From positions 1 to 51,668 of the forward strand of contig VGOD01000014.1 of NCBI GenBank assembly GCA_016876015.1: 51,668 bases of DNA. The letters are read 5' to 3'. Both the position numbers and the translations under genes were made by a program. The notes beneath the pieces were generated by a model. The model made no database searches and was not told where the DNA came from. It saw nothing but the letters and a program-made list of their open reading frames with translations. This document shows, in pieces, positions 1 to 7,345 of the stretch. Within the stretch, counting starts at the first letter, position 1. Each line of letters begins with the position of its first letter. The DNA comes from Chloroflexota bacterium. GTDB lineage: Bacteria > Chloroflexota > Anaerolineae > CG2-30-64-16.

Positions 1-189
1 CCCGGCCGTGTGGTGGTAGCCAGCACAAGCCGTGACCAGCGCCTGGAGGTCGAGCCGCGCATGCAGGCGCACCAGCAGGTGCTGCTGGGCGTGCGCCAAC
101 ATCACGGCGTAGACCTGGCTGCTGAACCAGGTACACAAGCGCGTCCAGAAGACCAAAACGCTGTCCGGCAGAAAGTCGGGAATCGGCAT
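1..189 (-). CDS. Partial CDS, putative transposase N-terminus
   Basis: Only the first 63 residues are visible; the frame runs off the window edge. It starts at the ATG at 189 with a GGAGG ribosome site nine bases upstream (199-203), which argues for a real gene. The peptide begins MPIPDFLPDSV and later reads LVTACAGYHH. From memory I associate this kind of N-terminus with DDE transposases of Chloroflexota, but no catalytic residue is in view, so the family call is tentative. It lies just beyond the break point of the truncated lipoprotein gene, as an inserted element would. I could not identify terminal inverted repeats. Confidence 0.4.
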   Translation of the reverse strand, partial: MPIPDFLPDSVLVFWTRLCTWFSSQVYAVMLAHAQQHLLVRLHARLDLQALVTACAGYHHTAG

Positions 190-272
190 AGGGCAGAACC
201 TCCGCAAGTGGCGTTGGGACGCCCCCTATCATCGCACAGCTGCGGGCGTGGGCCAAATCCAGCCCTGCCTGA

Positions 273-464
273 CTATCCGAATTCTGCAACGCTCTCATTG
301 GTAGGTTCAGGGGCCTTGGTCGCCGGCGCCGCAGTCGGCGGCACGGCAGTCGGCGCTGCGACCGGCGCTTTCGTGGGCGGCAGCGGCGTCGGCGGAGGTT
401 GAACGCACCCCGCCAGTATCACCAACACAGTCAGAACAGTGACCAACCAGGTGAGCTTACGCAT
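273..464 (-). pseudogene. Truncated lipoprotein (signal peptide and linker only)
   Basis: The 63-residue product starts MRKLTWLVTV and has a hydrophobic stretch ending in the lipobox LAGC, so it would be exported, lipidated and anchored. A Pro/Thr/Ala linker follows, then the frame stops abruptly at NESVAEFG. A strong AAAGGAGG ribosome site precedes the ATG. Substrate-binding lipoproteins of sugar ABC transporters start this way and often lie next to GntR/LacI-type regulators such as the one just upstream, so this is probably the 5' stub of such a gene. The missing body and the adjacent putative transposase suggest disruption by insertion. The ligand cannot be inferred. Confidence 0.6.
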
Positions 465-571
465 TTCCTTTTCCCTCCTTTGGGTGTTGTGCTTGCGCAA
501 TCTGGACGTCCAGGCGGCGGATCGCGCCGCCGGCGTCTGCCTCGCCTACTCATGTTCTGCTTTCCTCAGCA

Positions 572-1735
572 TCACCTCCTTCTCAGGTCAAGGGCGCTCA
601 CGTGGCGCGCCAGCGGCGCCGTGGATGCGCGGACCACCAGTCGCGTCGGCAAGACGAGCTGTTGCGCCTTGCCATCGGCGCCCGCTGCAATACGCTCCAG
701 CAGGCGGCGAGCGGCCTCGTGACCGACGGCGAACGGATCCTGGCTCACCGTCGTCAGCGGCACGCGCAGGTGGCCGACGAAGTCCAGGTCGTCGAACCCG
801 ACGACAGAGAGATCTTGTGGAATGTTGACGCCTTCGAGCTCCGCGGCGCGCAGCGTCTGCATGGCCATCAGGTCGTTCATTGCGAAGATCGCGGTGGCGC
901 GACCGGCCGAGATCAGATAGCGGCGCAGTTGCTCGATGTCGGTCCCACTGGCATCTGTGTAAGAACGCAAGGCGTAATCGGTGCGTATCTCCTGTCGCTC
1001 GCCCACCAGCGCCGGCTCCAGCGCATCCAGCCCGGCATCCTGCATGGCCTGGCGATAGCCGCGCAGCCGTTCCGCGACCGGCATCAGCGCCATGTGCGGC
1101 CGGCACAAGAAAACGATCCGACGATGTCCAAGGGCGATCAGATGCTGAGTGGCGAGGTAGCCGCCGCCGAAGTTGTCGCACATGACGACATCGGCCTCCA
1201 GCCCGGGGAAGGTGCGATCCATCAGGCCGACCGGCAGCCCCCCGCGAATGAGTTCGGCCAGGTGGCGGTGCGGATCGTCGGCCATGACCGGCCAGACGAG
1301 CACTCCGGCTACGCCATCCTGCTGCAAGAGGCGCAGTGTCCGGTTCTCCTCGGCAAGCCGGCCATCGGAAGTCGCGAAGATGATGTGATAGTCTTGTGGC
1401 CGCAGCGCGCTTTCGGCCCCGCGGATGAGTTGGCCGTCGAAGCTGCTGCGGAAATAGGGGACCACATAGCCGATCAAGCGCCGGCCGTGCTGCTTGCCCG
1501 GCCGCTGAGTGACGTAGGTGCCCTTGCCGGGCACAGTGTCAAGCAGGCCTTCGGCGCGCGCCGCGTCCAGCGACTTGCGGACGGTGTTGCGGCTGACTCC
1601 TGCTTCACGTTCCAGCGCGTGTTCGGGAGGGATGCGGCTGCCGGCCGGCCATTCGCCTCCCAAGATCCGATGTCGGATCTCGTTGAGCAGTTGAACGTGC
1701 AGCGGGATTGGGCTCTCCCGGGAAACAGTGTCCAT
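572..1735 (-). CDS. GntR-type HTH regulator with LacI-type sugar-sensing domain
   Basis: 387 residues. Residues 9-75 form a GntR winged helix-turn-helix (PIPLHVQLLNEIR, then EREAGVSRNTVRKSL, then GKGTYV). From about residue 88 onward it is a LacI/periplasmic-binding-like effector domain (IGYVVPYF, GLMDRTFP, VVGFDDLDF). This is the AraR-type architecture: a sugar-responsive repressor that releases DNA on ligand binding. I chose the ATG at 1735 because GGGAG lies just upstream; the longer GTG start has none. A consensus promoter and an operator-like palindrome lie directly upstream (1763-1831), implying autoregulation. The downstream lipoprotein stub was probably its target operon. The specific sugar is unknown. 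Confidence 0.9.
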   Translation of the reverse strand: MDTVSRESPIPLHVQLLNEIRHRILGGEWPAGSRIPPEHALEREAGVSRNTVRKSLDAARAEGLLDTVPGKGTYVTQRPGKQHGRRLIGYVVPYFRSSFDGQLIRGAESALRPQDYHIIFATSDGRLAEENRTLRLLQQDGVAGVLVWPVMADDPHRHLAELIRGGLPVGLMDRTFPGLEADVVMCDNFGGGYLATQHLIALGHRRIVFLCRPHMALMPVAERLRGYRQAMQDAGLDALEPALVGERQEIRTDYALRSYTDASGTDIEQLRRYLISAGRATAIFAMNDLMAMQTLRAAELEGVNIPQDLSVVGFDDLDFVGHLRVPLTTVSQDPFAVGHEAARRLLERIAAGADGKAQQLVLPTRLVVRASTAPLARHVSALDLRRR

Positions 1736-1762
1736 GAGGAACTCCCGCACGCTTTCCAGCGT

Positions 1763-1795
1763 CAGGTTGGCGATACCAACCTGTAGGTACAGGTT
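1763..1795 (-). promoter_or_regulatory. Operator with three half-sites overlapping the transcription start
   Basis: Positions 1778-1795 read AACCTGTAGGTACAGGTT, a perfect 8-bp inverted repeat around GG. Positions 1763-1783 form a second inverted repeat (CAGGTTGG, 5 bases, CCAACCTG) sharing the middle arm, giving three CAGGTT half-sites. The TGTA-N2-TACA core resembles operators of GntR/AraR-type repressors. The palindrome begins at about +2 of the predicted start, a classic autorepression position. Binding by the adjacent regulator is inferred. Confidence 0.6.
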
Positions 1796-1802
1796 CCATC
1801 AC

Positions 1803-1831
1803 ATCCTATCACGTCTCCCGGCCGCTGTCAA
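1803..1831 (-). promoter_or_regulatory. Sigma-70 promoter of the GntR/LacI regulator
   Basis: On the minus strand a perfect -35 TTGACA (1831-1826) is followed after 17 bases by -10 TAGGAT (1808-1803). The start site would be near 1796. The promoter abuts the end of the thpR gene, so the regulator can be transcribed on its own. Confidence 0.65.
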
Positions 1832-1832
1832 T

Positions 1833-2429
1833 TCACGCATCCCTCCTCAACAACGCCCGCGCCAGCACGGTGTAGACCGCGCCGGCCGGCCGGAGGTCGC
1901 TCTGCACCAAGCTGACCGCGGTCACGCGCTGCACGCCGATCCGCTCGACCACCGCCCTCTCCACCGCCTGCCCGATCGCAGCCTCGGTCGCTCGGTCCGC
2001 GCTCCTCGCCACGCGGCCCAGCGTCAGATGCGGCGAGAACGGTCGCGCTTCTGTCGGCCAGCCCAACGCCGCGATCTGCTCCTCGACGGCCGCCTGCAGG
2101 CGGCCAAGAGTCTGGCTTGGCTCGCGCACCGCGACCCAAATCACGCGCGGCCGGCGGCAGTTGGGGAAGCATCCGCGGCCTTCGACGGTGAACTCGAACG
2201 CCGGGAAGCCTGCGCATGCGACCTTGAGCGCCGCGACGACCTCCGGGATGCGGCTGCGGGGGGTTTCGCCCAGGAATTTGAGGGTCAGATGGATACCTTC
2301 GCTCGCCACCCATTTAACGCCCCCTGGCGGCATCCCACGCTTGAGCTGCGCCTGCACGCGACCGATGGCCGCAGCCAACGGCTCGCTCAGCTCGATGGCG
2401 ATGAAGGTGCGCAACATTTCGTCTGGCAT
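1833..2429 (-). CDS. thpR: RNA 2',3'-cyclic phosphodiesterase (2H family)
   Basis: 198 residues, normal for the family. The two catalytic H-x-T/S-x motifs are visible as HLTLKFLG in the N-terminal half and HLTLGRV in the C-terminal half, and the protein opens MLRTFIAIEL as typical members do. The enzyme opens 2',3'-cyclic phosphate ends of RNA in the cytoplasm; historically it was named a 2'-5' RNA ligase (LigT). The start at 2429 lies 3 bases after the nitroreductase stop and has GGGGA upstream; an internal ATG at 2417 is the alternative. Probably translationally coupled to the nitroreductase. Confidence 0.9.
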   Translation of the reverse strand: MPDEMLRTFIAIELSEPLAAAIGRVQAQLKRGMPPGGVKWVASEGIHLTLKFLGETPRSRIPEVVAALKVACAGFPAFEFTVEGRGCFPNCRRPRVIWVAVREPSQTLGRLQAAVEEQIAALGWPTEARPFSPHLTLGRVARSADRATEAAIGQAVERAVVERIGVQRVTAVSLVQSDLRPAGAVYTVLARALLRRDA

Positions 2430-2432
2430 GGT

Positions 2433-3227
2433 TCATTCCCCGTGAAAGATCATCGCCCGCAAGTCGGCCTCAGCCTGGCCGATTTTCGACCAGTAGACGC
2501 GCAACTGCGCATCGAAGGATGAGAAGGGATGGCTGGCCCTATACCCGGCGATCATCTGCCTCATCCACTCGGTCATGACAGACTGATCGGCCTCCTGATA
2601 CTCTCCTGTGAAACTGACCTGATCCAACGGCAGCTTGGGCGGCATCGGCGGCCGCGGCCCCCTGGCGTAGCCGAAGACGATGGTCAGCAACGGGAAGACG
2701 CCGTCGGGCAGCGCCAGCTTCTGCTTGAGATACCCCGCATCCAGCAGCCCTGTCCGCCCCGTCTCGGAAAGCATCACCGACGACACGCCAAGCGCCTCAG
2801 CCGCGATGTTCATGGCCATGGCGGCCAGCGAGGCGTTCATCACCGCCACAGTATACTCGACCAGCGGGCTGTCTGGAAACGCATCCGCGACGCCGCGCAC
2901 CCGATGCGTGTCGCCCATGACGATCACCGCGCGCTGGCCGCGAAACGGGATGGCCGTGGCGAAGGTCGCCCGCCACGATTCGACTGTGAAGGTCCCAAAC
3001 ACCCAAGTCTGCAGGTTGACCGTGGAGGGCGCCAGGCGCCCTGCCTCCAGGATCGCTGCAAAGACAGCGTCTGGGATCGGCCGGCTGTCGAAGCTGCGCA
3101 CGCTCCGCCGCTGCAGAATCACATCCAGCAGCGCGTTGTCTTGCAACGAGGGCGGGATGTTCGGTTGACCGCGCAAGATGCGCCACAGGCTGCGGAGGAA
3201 AGCGATAGGGTTGCGATCTGTTGGCAT
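2433..3227 (-). CDS. Nitroreductase-family FMN oxidoreductase
   Basis: 264 residues. The FMN-binding core is recognisable: ILQRRSVRSFDSRPIPDAV, then EAGRLAPSTVNLQTW, then a C-terminal PLLTIVFGYARG segment. Family members are homodimeric flavoproteins that reduce nitro, quinone or enone groups with NAD(P)H; the physiological substrate cannot be read here. The N-terminal 40 residues before the core are family-variable. The ATG at 3227 was chosen because the upstream extension is repeat-derived. The gene is followed after 3 bases by thpR and preceded by a repeat-filled gap after the radical SAM gene. Confidence 0.85.
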   Translation of the reverse strand: MPTDRNPIAFLRSLWRILRGQPNIPPSLQDNALLDVILQRRSVRSFDSRPIPDAVFAAILEAGRLAPSTVNLQTWVFGTFTVESWRATFATAIPFRGQRAVIVMGDTHRVRGVADAFPDSPLVEYTVAVMNASLAAMAMNIAAEALGVSSVMLSETGRTGLLDAGYLKQKLALPDGVFPLLTIVFGYARGPRPPMPPKLPLDQVSFTGEYQEADQSVMTEWMRQMIAGYRASHPFSSFDAQLRVYWSKIGQAEADLRAMIFHGE

Positions 3228-3247
3228 GGCAGTGTTCTCGTGAGGAG

Positions 3248-3312
3248 GTTGGTGGATTGGTAGGTTGGGGGGCTTCCGCTTACCAATCTCCCAGGTCACC
3301 AATCTACCGTTC
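3248..3312 (-). repeat. ATTGGTAG-type octamer array between radical SAM and nitroreductase genes
   Basis: The gap holds degenerate GGTAGATTGG units on one strand and their complement (TACCAATCT) facing them, so the two halves can pair. On the minus strand the array begins inside the radical SAM stop codon (CGG TAG ATTGG), a pattern repeated at other gene ends in this window. Confidence 0.7.
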
Positions 3313-4509
3313 CGTTCGCGCCGTCACCGACAGGAAACCGCCGAACAGCCGATACTCGTCCAGCCGGCACGAGTTGACGAACTGTCCCTCGTAGTAGGTG
3401 ATGTCCGGGCAGCTATCGCACATGTCGGCCCGACCATCGGGCAGCAGATCGGGCGCCTGGATGATGCCGACGCTCTGGATATAGATGCCGTCGAAGAGGC
3501 GGCTGGGCCGGCGCACAATGTCCGCCAGCCAGTTCCTGGCCGCCTGGCGCACGGTCCTGTCCCACGGCGCCAACAAGAAGACCTTGCGTCCGACCTTAGC
3601 CTGCGAGAGATAGGCCAGGTAGGAGCCCTTGAGGAGGTGGTGTCCCGCCTGCGCGATCTCCATGGTCTTCTTGCCCACCGCGCCATAGACCTGTCGTTGC
3701 GAACCGACCAGGGCGCCCACCAGCCACTTGAACGAGTCGTGCCGGATGCTGCCGCCCAGGTAGCCGGCCCCTTCGTACTCGGAGCAGGTCTCTTTGAGCA
3801 ATGCGTATACTTCGGGGGCCGTGACGAACTTCTCGTCGAAACGGTCCTTCACGTAGCTCAGCTTGCGCAGGTCCACCTCTTGATCGGCCGCGTCGGTGGC
3901 GATGCTAGTCTCGCTGCTGGCTGTGCGATAGGTGATGAACACCAGCCCGTGCACCCGGCCGAAGTTGCGTCGTCCCCACGCCATCACATCGGGGATTTCG
4001 TGAAAGGTGGCCGGGTAAACGGTGGAGTTGAAGACCAGGTAGAGCCCGCCGATCGCGGCGACCATGTCGGTCACATGCTGCCGCAGCTCGTTCAGATCGG
4101 CCTCGGTCTTGTCCTTCCAGCGCGGCCGGTTCTGCCGGCTGTCAATGTGGACCGTGAAGCCGGCCAGCCCCGCCCGTTTCAGCTCGCGCAGCAGCTCGGG
4201 CGTCAGCGCCAGCGCGTTAGTCAGGATGATCGGTTTGAGTTTGTTCTGGGCGATGTGAGCCACGATGTCCGTGATCTGCGGATGGATGAGCGGCTCGCCG
4301 CCCGCAATGGAGACGTTGTCCGGGTTGCGCCACTTCTTGAAGAAGGCGATCTCTGTCTGAACTTCGGCCAGCGACTTATGGCCGGTCATGCGCTGCCGAT
4401 AGCACCCCTCGCAGTGGATGTTGCACACATCGGTAATCTCCAGCCAGGCGATGGGGTTGTCGTTCATTGACCACGGCAAGCGATACAGGTTGTGTTTTTC
4501 GAGCGCCAT
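3304..4509 (-). CDS. Radical SAM protein of unknown function
   Basis: 401 residues. The 4Fe-4S radical SAM motif is CNIHCEGC (C29, C33, C36), followed by the SAM-binding motif SIAGGEPL. The C-terminus has further cysteines (MCDSCPD and NSCR) that could hold an auxiliary cluster. Residues 5-20 (KHNLYRLPWSMNDNPI) are unusually specific, suggesting a defined subfamily, but I do not recognise its reaction. The ATG at 4509 has an AGGGGGA ribosome site. It follows the UbiD gene by 32 bases and is probably cotranscribed with mevalonate kinase and UbiD, so a role in isoprenoid or quinone metabolism is possible but unproven. Confidence 0.85.
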   Translation of the reverse strand: MALEKHNLYRLPWSMNDNPIAWLEITDVCNIHCEGCYRQRMTGHKSLAEVQTEIAFFKKWRNPDNVSIAGGEPLIHPQITDIVAHIAQNKLKPIILTNALALTPELLRELKRAGLAGFTVHIDSRQNRPRWKDKTEADLNELRQHVTDMVAAIGGLYLVFNSTVYPATFHEIPDVMAWGRRNFGRVHGLVFITYRTASSETSIATDAADQEVDLRKLSYVKDRFDEKFVTAPEVYALLKETCSEYEGAGYLGGSIRHDSFKWLVGALVGSQRQVYGAVGKKTMEIAQAGHHLLKGSYLAYLSQAKVGRKVFLLAPWDRTVRQAARNWLADIVRRPSRLFDGIYIQSVGIIQAPDLLPDGRADMCDSCPDITYYEGQFVNSCRLDEYRLFGGFLSVTARTER

Positions 4510-4541
4510 TGGTCCCCCTTTGCGCAGCAGCTTTCCAGTTT

Positions 4542-5993
4542 CTACACCCGGCGATAGGCCTCCCGATCGGCCGGGCCGGCCGGCGTGTCCCAAGGCACGG
4601 TCGCGTCCAATCCCATCTTGGTGGTGCGGCTCTTCTGGCCGGGGGTGTGCCTGGCTGAAGGGTCGAGGGAGCTAGATGGCTGGTCGGTCAGCACGACAAG
4701 ATCGCGATCGGCCTGAAAGCGCGTGGCTACTGCCCACTCTACGTCGTGCGGGTCGAAAGGATTCACGTCTTCATCCACGATCCAGACGTGCTTCAGCGAG
4801 CCATGCCCGCGAAACGCCGCGGCGATGGCCCGCTGCCCATCATCCGGCGCCTGTTTGAGGATCTGCACGACCGCATGGAGCCACGACGCGCCGCCTGGAG
4901 TGACATGGACGTTCAGACAGCGCGCGACTTTGTTCACCTCGGCATAGATGGTGGGCTCACGCGGCATCCCCATCAACAGGCGGTGCTCCAGCCGGCCGGG
5001 CAACAGGCCCTGGTAGATGGCGTCGCGGCGGTGCGTCACGCGTTCGATCTCGATGATCGGCTGTTGGCGCACGAAGTCGTAGGTGCCGGTGAGATCTACG
5101 AACGGGCCTTCGGGGGCGAGATCGTGTGTGATGCGGCCCTCCAGGACGAATTCGGCCTCGGCCGGCACGCGGATGCCGTTGGCGCAGACAGCCATCAGGG
5201 TCGGCGCGAGCGCCTGGGCGATGGACATCTCGTCCACGCCGGCCGGCGGCGCCATAGAGGCGGCCAGCAGCACGTGGAGCGGCAGGCCGATGCCGATGGC
5301 GACGGGGAGACCCTGCCGACGGTTGGAAACCGCAGCAACCTCTGCGAAGTCGGCCTGCGCCGCCTGAGCCGGCCCCGAGGCAGCCTGCGCAGGCAGGCTT
5401 TGCGTCGGTAGCTGCGACTTCGAGTCGCCGAACGTCTTGCGCCAGGCGGTCTCGGTCCCCCGCCGCTCCACCAGCCGGGCCGCCACACGCGTCCGATCCA
5501 GCCGCAACAGCCGGTGATACGAGGCGTTCGGCCCGGTGTCCGGGTCGTTGATGAACGCGACTGCTGCCGACGCGTAGGGCCCGGCGTCGGTTGCGTAGTG
5601 GGTCAGGAAGGGGATGGATTCGAGGTTGACTTCGGGTTCGATCACTTCCTGGCAGGGGGCGACCTCTCCCCCGGCCCCTCCCCTGTGCGGGGAGGGGAGC
5701 ACGCCTCCCCCCTCCTTGTCAGGGAGGGGGGCCAAGGGGGCAGGTAGCGCCGAAGCCAGCCGAAAGATCACCTGGTCGGCCGGGCAGCCCAACGCCATCC
5801 CGAAGTAGCGCCGGTCCGAGCAAACGCCGATCAAGACGGGGTAGGCGCTGCCCTTGACGTGCGTGAACAGCACAGGCCGGCCGTCCAACTCAGCCGCGAC
5901 ACGGGCGATCTCGAGGACCGGGTCCACCTGGCGCTCGTGAACGACCAGATAGCCGGCCGCTTCGGCTGCACAGAGAAACTGGTGCAAGTCCAT
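4542..5993 (-). CDS. UbiD-family prenyl-FMN decarboxylase, candidate anhydromevalonate-phosphate decarboxylase
   Basis: 483 residues. Family hallmarks are present: NASYHRLLRLDRTRVAARLV, EGPFVDLTGTYD, MGMPREPTIY, VDEDVNPFDPHDVEWAVATR and a C-terminal KMGLDATVPWD. UbiD enzymes use prenylated FMN to decarboxylate unsaturated or aromatic acids. Two low-complexity insertions (about residues 86-107 and 189-225) come from palindromic DNA; without them the protein is about 420 residues, normal for the family. Mevalonate kinase ends 7 bases upstream. In archaea a UbiD homologue decarboxylates trans-anhydromevalonate 5-phosphate, so that role is a plausible inference. No UbiX or phosphomevalonate dehydratase is in view. 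Confidence 0.85.
   Translation of the reverse strand: MDLHQFLCAAEAAGYLVVHERQVDPVLEIARVAAELDGRPVLFTHVKGSAYPVLIGVCSDRRYFGMALGCPADQVIFRLASALPAPLAPLPDKEGGGVLPSPHRGGAGGEVAPCQEVIEPEVNLESIPFLTHYATDAGPYASAAVAFINDPDTGPNASYHRLLRLDRTRVAARLVERRGTETAWRKTFGDSKSQLPTQSLPAQAASGPAQAAQADFAEVAAVSNRRQGLPVAIGIGLPLHVLLAASMAPPAGVDEMSIAQALAPTLMAVCANGIRVPAEAEFVLEGRITHDLAPEGPFVDLTGTYDFVRQQPIIEIERVTHRRDAIYQGLLPGRLEHRLLMGMPREPTIYAEVNKVARCLNVHVTPGGASWLHAVVQILKQAPDDGQRAIAAAFRGHGSLKHVWIVDEDVNPFDPHDVEWAVATRFQADRDLVVLTDQPSSSLDPSARHTPGQKSRTTKMGLDATVPWDTPAGPADREAYRRV
5320..5428 (-). repeat. In-frame palindromic element inside the UbiD gene (triple hairpin)
   Basis: Three short perfect hairpins lie together: CGGTT-GGA-AACCG (5320-5332), GCCTGCGCAGGC (5383-5394) and GCGACT-TCG-AGTCGC (5414-5428). 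The region encodes an Ala/Gln-rich stretch that interrupts otherwise conserved UbiD sequence without breaking the frame. From memory, GCCTGCGCAGGC-centred palindromes recur in Chloroflexota; copy number in this genome is not visible here. Confidence 0.6.
5675..5731 (-). repeat. In-frame double G/C hairpin element inside the UbiD gene
   Basis: Two 9-bp perfect hairpins: CCCCTCCCC / GGGGAGGGG (5675-5697, 5-base loop) and CCCCCCTCC / GGAGGGGGG (5707-5731). Together they encode a Pro/Gly/Leu-rich insert near residues 86-107 of the decarboxylase, in frame. The family lacks such a loop as far as I recall. Confidence 0.6.
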
Positions 5994-6000
5994 ATAGGCT

Positions 6001-7065
6001 TTACCCCACCTGTGTCACTATCACGTTGGTCGCGTGCGCGGCCCACAAGGCGGCCGTCACCGCGCTCGCAGTATCCGCGGTGATCAGCGCGATCATGTTT
6101 CCCCCGCGGCCCGCGCCGGAAAGCTTGGCGCCCAGCGCGCCGGCTCCGCGCGCAGCCGCTGCCAGCGCGTCCAGTTCTGGGCTCGAGACGCCGATTTGTT
6201 GGAGCAGAGCGTGGTTGGCGCCCATCAGCGGCCCAAGCCGGTCAGGTTGGCCGCCGGCGATGGCCGTGCGCGCAGCCTCCACCACCGCTGCGATCTCGTC
6301 GAAGAGCGCCTCGAAGCGCGCCGGCGCCGCTTCCCACGCGCGGCGCACCTGCTCCACCGCGATCTTGGTCGGGCTGCGGATGCCGGTGTCGGCAATCGCC
6401 AGGGTGAAGGGCCGGCCGATGGCGAACGGCTGCGGCGGCTGGCCACGCACGAAATAGACAGGCTGGCCGTAGGCGATCACGGTGTTGTCTATGCCGCTGG
6501 GCGCGCCGTGGTGCAGCTTTTCAACTTCGTAGATGAGCGCGGAGAGGGCTTGCGTATCGCGTATTGCGTAGTGCGTATTGCGTAGTGCGTATTGCGTAGT
6601 GCGTATTTGTTGATGCGCCGCGTCGATGATCGCTCGCACGAGCGCGGTGGAGACCGCCGCGCCGCTGCCCAGGCCGCTGGCAATGGGAATGGTCGAGCGA
6701 ATGGTGATGCGCCAGTCGGGGAGAGGCTGGAGGTCAAATACCGGAAGCTGGAAGCTGGCCGACCCCTGGCCCCTGACCCCTGACTCCTGACTCCTGATGA
6801 CCGTCAGCGCCAGCCCTGGGGCAGTCGCCAGGGCCAGCCGCGCGGCCGCGGCCAGTGGATGGTCAGCCGCCGCATCGCGCAAGCTGATCTCTTCGCCCAG
6901 GTCCGGCGCCACGATGATGACGCCCGCGCCGGAGGGGGCCGCTTCGACGATCGCTTCGGCGCACACCTGCGTCACCGGCGCGGCGAGCCCGGGCCGGCCG
7001 TACACCACCGCGTGCTCGCCGAACAAGATCACTTTGCCAGGCGCCTGCCCACTGCCGAGCCGCAT
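6001..7065 (-). CDS. mvk: Mevalonate kinase (GHMP family)
   Basis: 354 residues. All three GHMP motifs are present: APGKVILFGEHAVVYG near the N-terminus, ASGLGSGAAVS (the ATP-binding loop) and KLSGAGRGGNMIAL near the C-terminus; HHGAPSGIDN carries the mevalonate-kinase signature and catalytic Asp. The enzyme phosphorylates mevalonate for isoprenoid synthesis. The ATG at 7065 has AGGAAGG upstream; two earlier ATGs in frame lack good sites. Two insertions (residues 91-108 and 154-171) are translated tandem heptamers. The gene heads a minus-strand run with the UbiD decarboxylase 7 bases downstream. Confidence 0.92.
   Translation of the reverse strand: MRLGSGQAPGKVILFGEHAVVYGRPGLAAPVTQVCAEAIVEAAPSGAGVIIVAPDLGEEISLRDAAADHPLAAAARLALATAPGLALTVIRSQESGVRGQGSASFQLPVFDLQPLPDWRITIRSTIPIASGLGSGAAVSTALVRAIIDAAHQQIRTTQYALRNTHYAIRDTQALSALIYEVEKLHHGAPSGIDNTVIAYGQPVYFVRGQPPQPFAIGRPFTLAIADTGIRSPTKIAVEQVRRAWEAAPARFEALFDEIAAVVEAARTAIAGGQPDRLGPLMGANHALLQQIGVSSPELDALAAAARGAGALGAKLSGAGRGGNMIALITADTASAVTAALWAAHATNVIVTQVG
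6552..6607 (-). repeat. Heptamer array GCGTA(T/G)T x8 inside mvk
   Basis: Eight consecutive 7-base units alternate GCGTATT and GCGTAGT (the first is GCGTATC). It is translated in frame as a Thr/Tyr/Arg-rich loop of about 18 residues (RTTQYALRNTHYAIRDTQ) between motif 2 and the PSGIDN motif of mevalonate kinase. Confidence 0.85.
6743..6795 (-). repeat. Second heptamer cluster inside mvk
   Basis: Two GGAAGCT units (6743-6756) and five units of the GA(C)CCCT / GACTCCT type (6761-6795). They are translated in frame as a Ser/Gly/Gln-rich insert around residues 91-108. Confidence 0.75.
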
Positions 7066-7147
7066 GTGACGCACCTTCCTCATGGGATCGTTGCCCATGC
7101 CGCGGCCAACGCCGCGGCCCGTGTGAAAATGTCCCGGGTTTGAGGCT

Positions 7148-7184
7148 TCAGCCGGTTACTTTGTTGGCGAGTGTGACCGGCTGA
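7148..7184 (-). other. Stem-loop in the mvk leader
   Basis: TCAGCCGGT (7148-7156) pairs perfectly with ACCGGCTGA (7176-7184) across a 19-base loop, about 85 bases upstream of the mvk start. There is no U-tract. If the predicted promoter at 7271-7299 is used, it lies in a leader of roughly 200 bases; function unknown. Confidence 0.4.
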
Positions 7185-7270
7185 TCCTGAAAGGAGGCTT
7201 CGCACAGCCTCGAGACCAGAGCGGTGGGCGGCGCTTTTCAGAACAGGCTCAAGCAGGTCCATATTGCACC

Positions 7271-7299
7271 ATGATAACATACACCCAGAGCGCAAACAA
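7271..7299 (-). promoter_or_regulatory. Candidate promoter for the mvk-ubiD operon
   Basis: On the minus strand -35 TTGTTT (7299-7294), a 17-base spacer and -10 TATCAT (7276-7271). It faces away from the plus-strand promoter at 7317-7345, forming a divergent pair. The -35 match is weak. Confidence 0.4.
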
Positions 7300-7316
7300 A
7301 GAGGCGGATGACAGAC

Positions 7317-7345
7317 CTGACGGTTTGCCTCGTGTCTAGTATAAT
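7317..7345 (+). promoter_or_regulatory. Promoter for the DUF21 gene region
   Basis: -35 CTGACG (7317-7322), 17 bases, then a perfect -10 TATAAT (7340-7345). The first in-frame ATG of the DUF21 frame (7344) overlaps the -10 box, so that ATG cannot be the start on this transcript. Confidence 0.5.

Noticed and set aside
7148..7184. Riboswitch in the mvk leader
   Set aside because: Only one 9-bp stem is visible; no conserved aptamer core was recognised.
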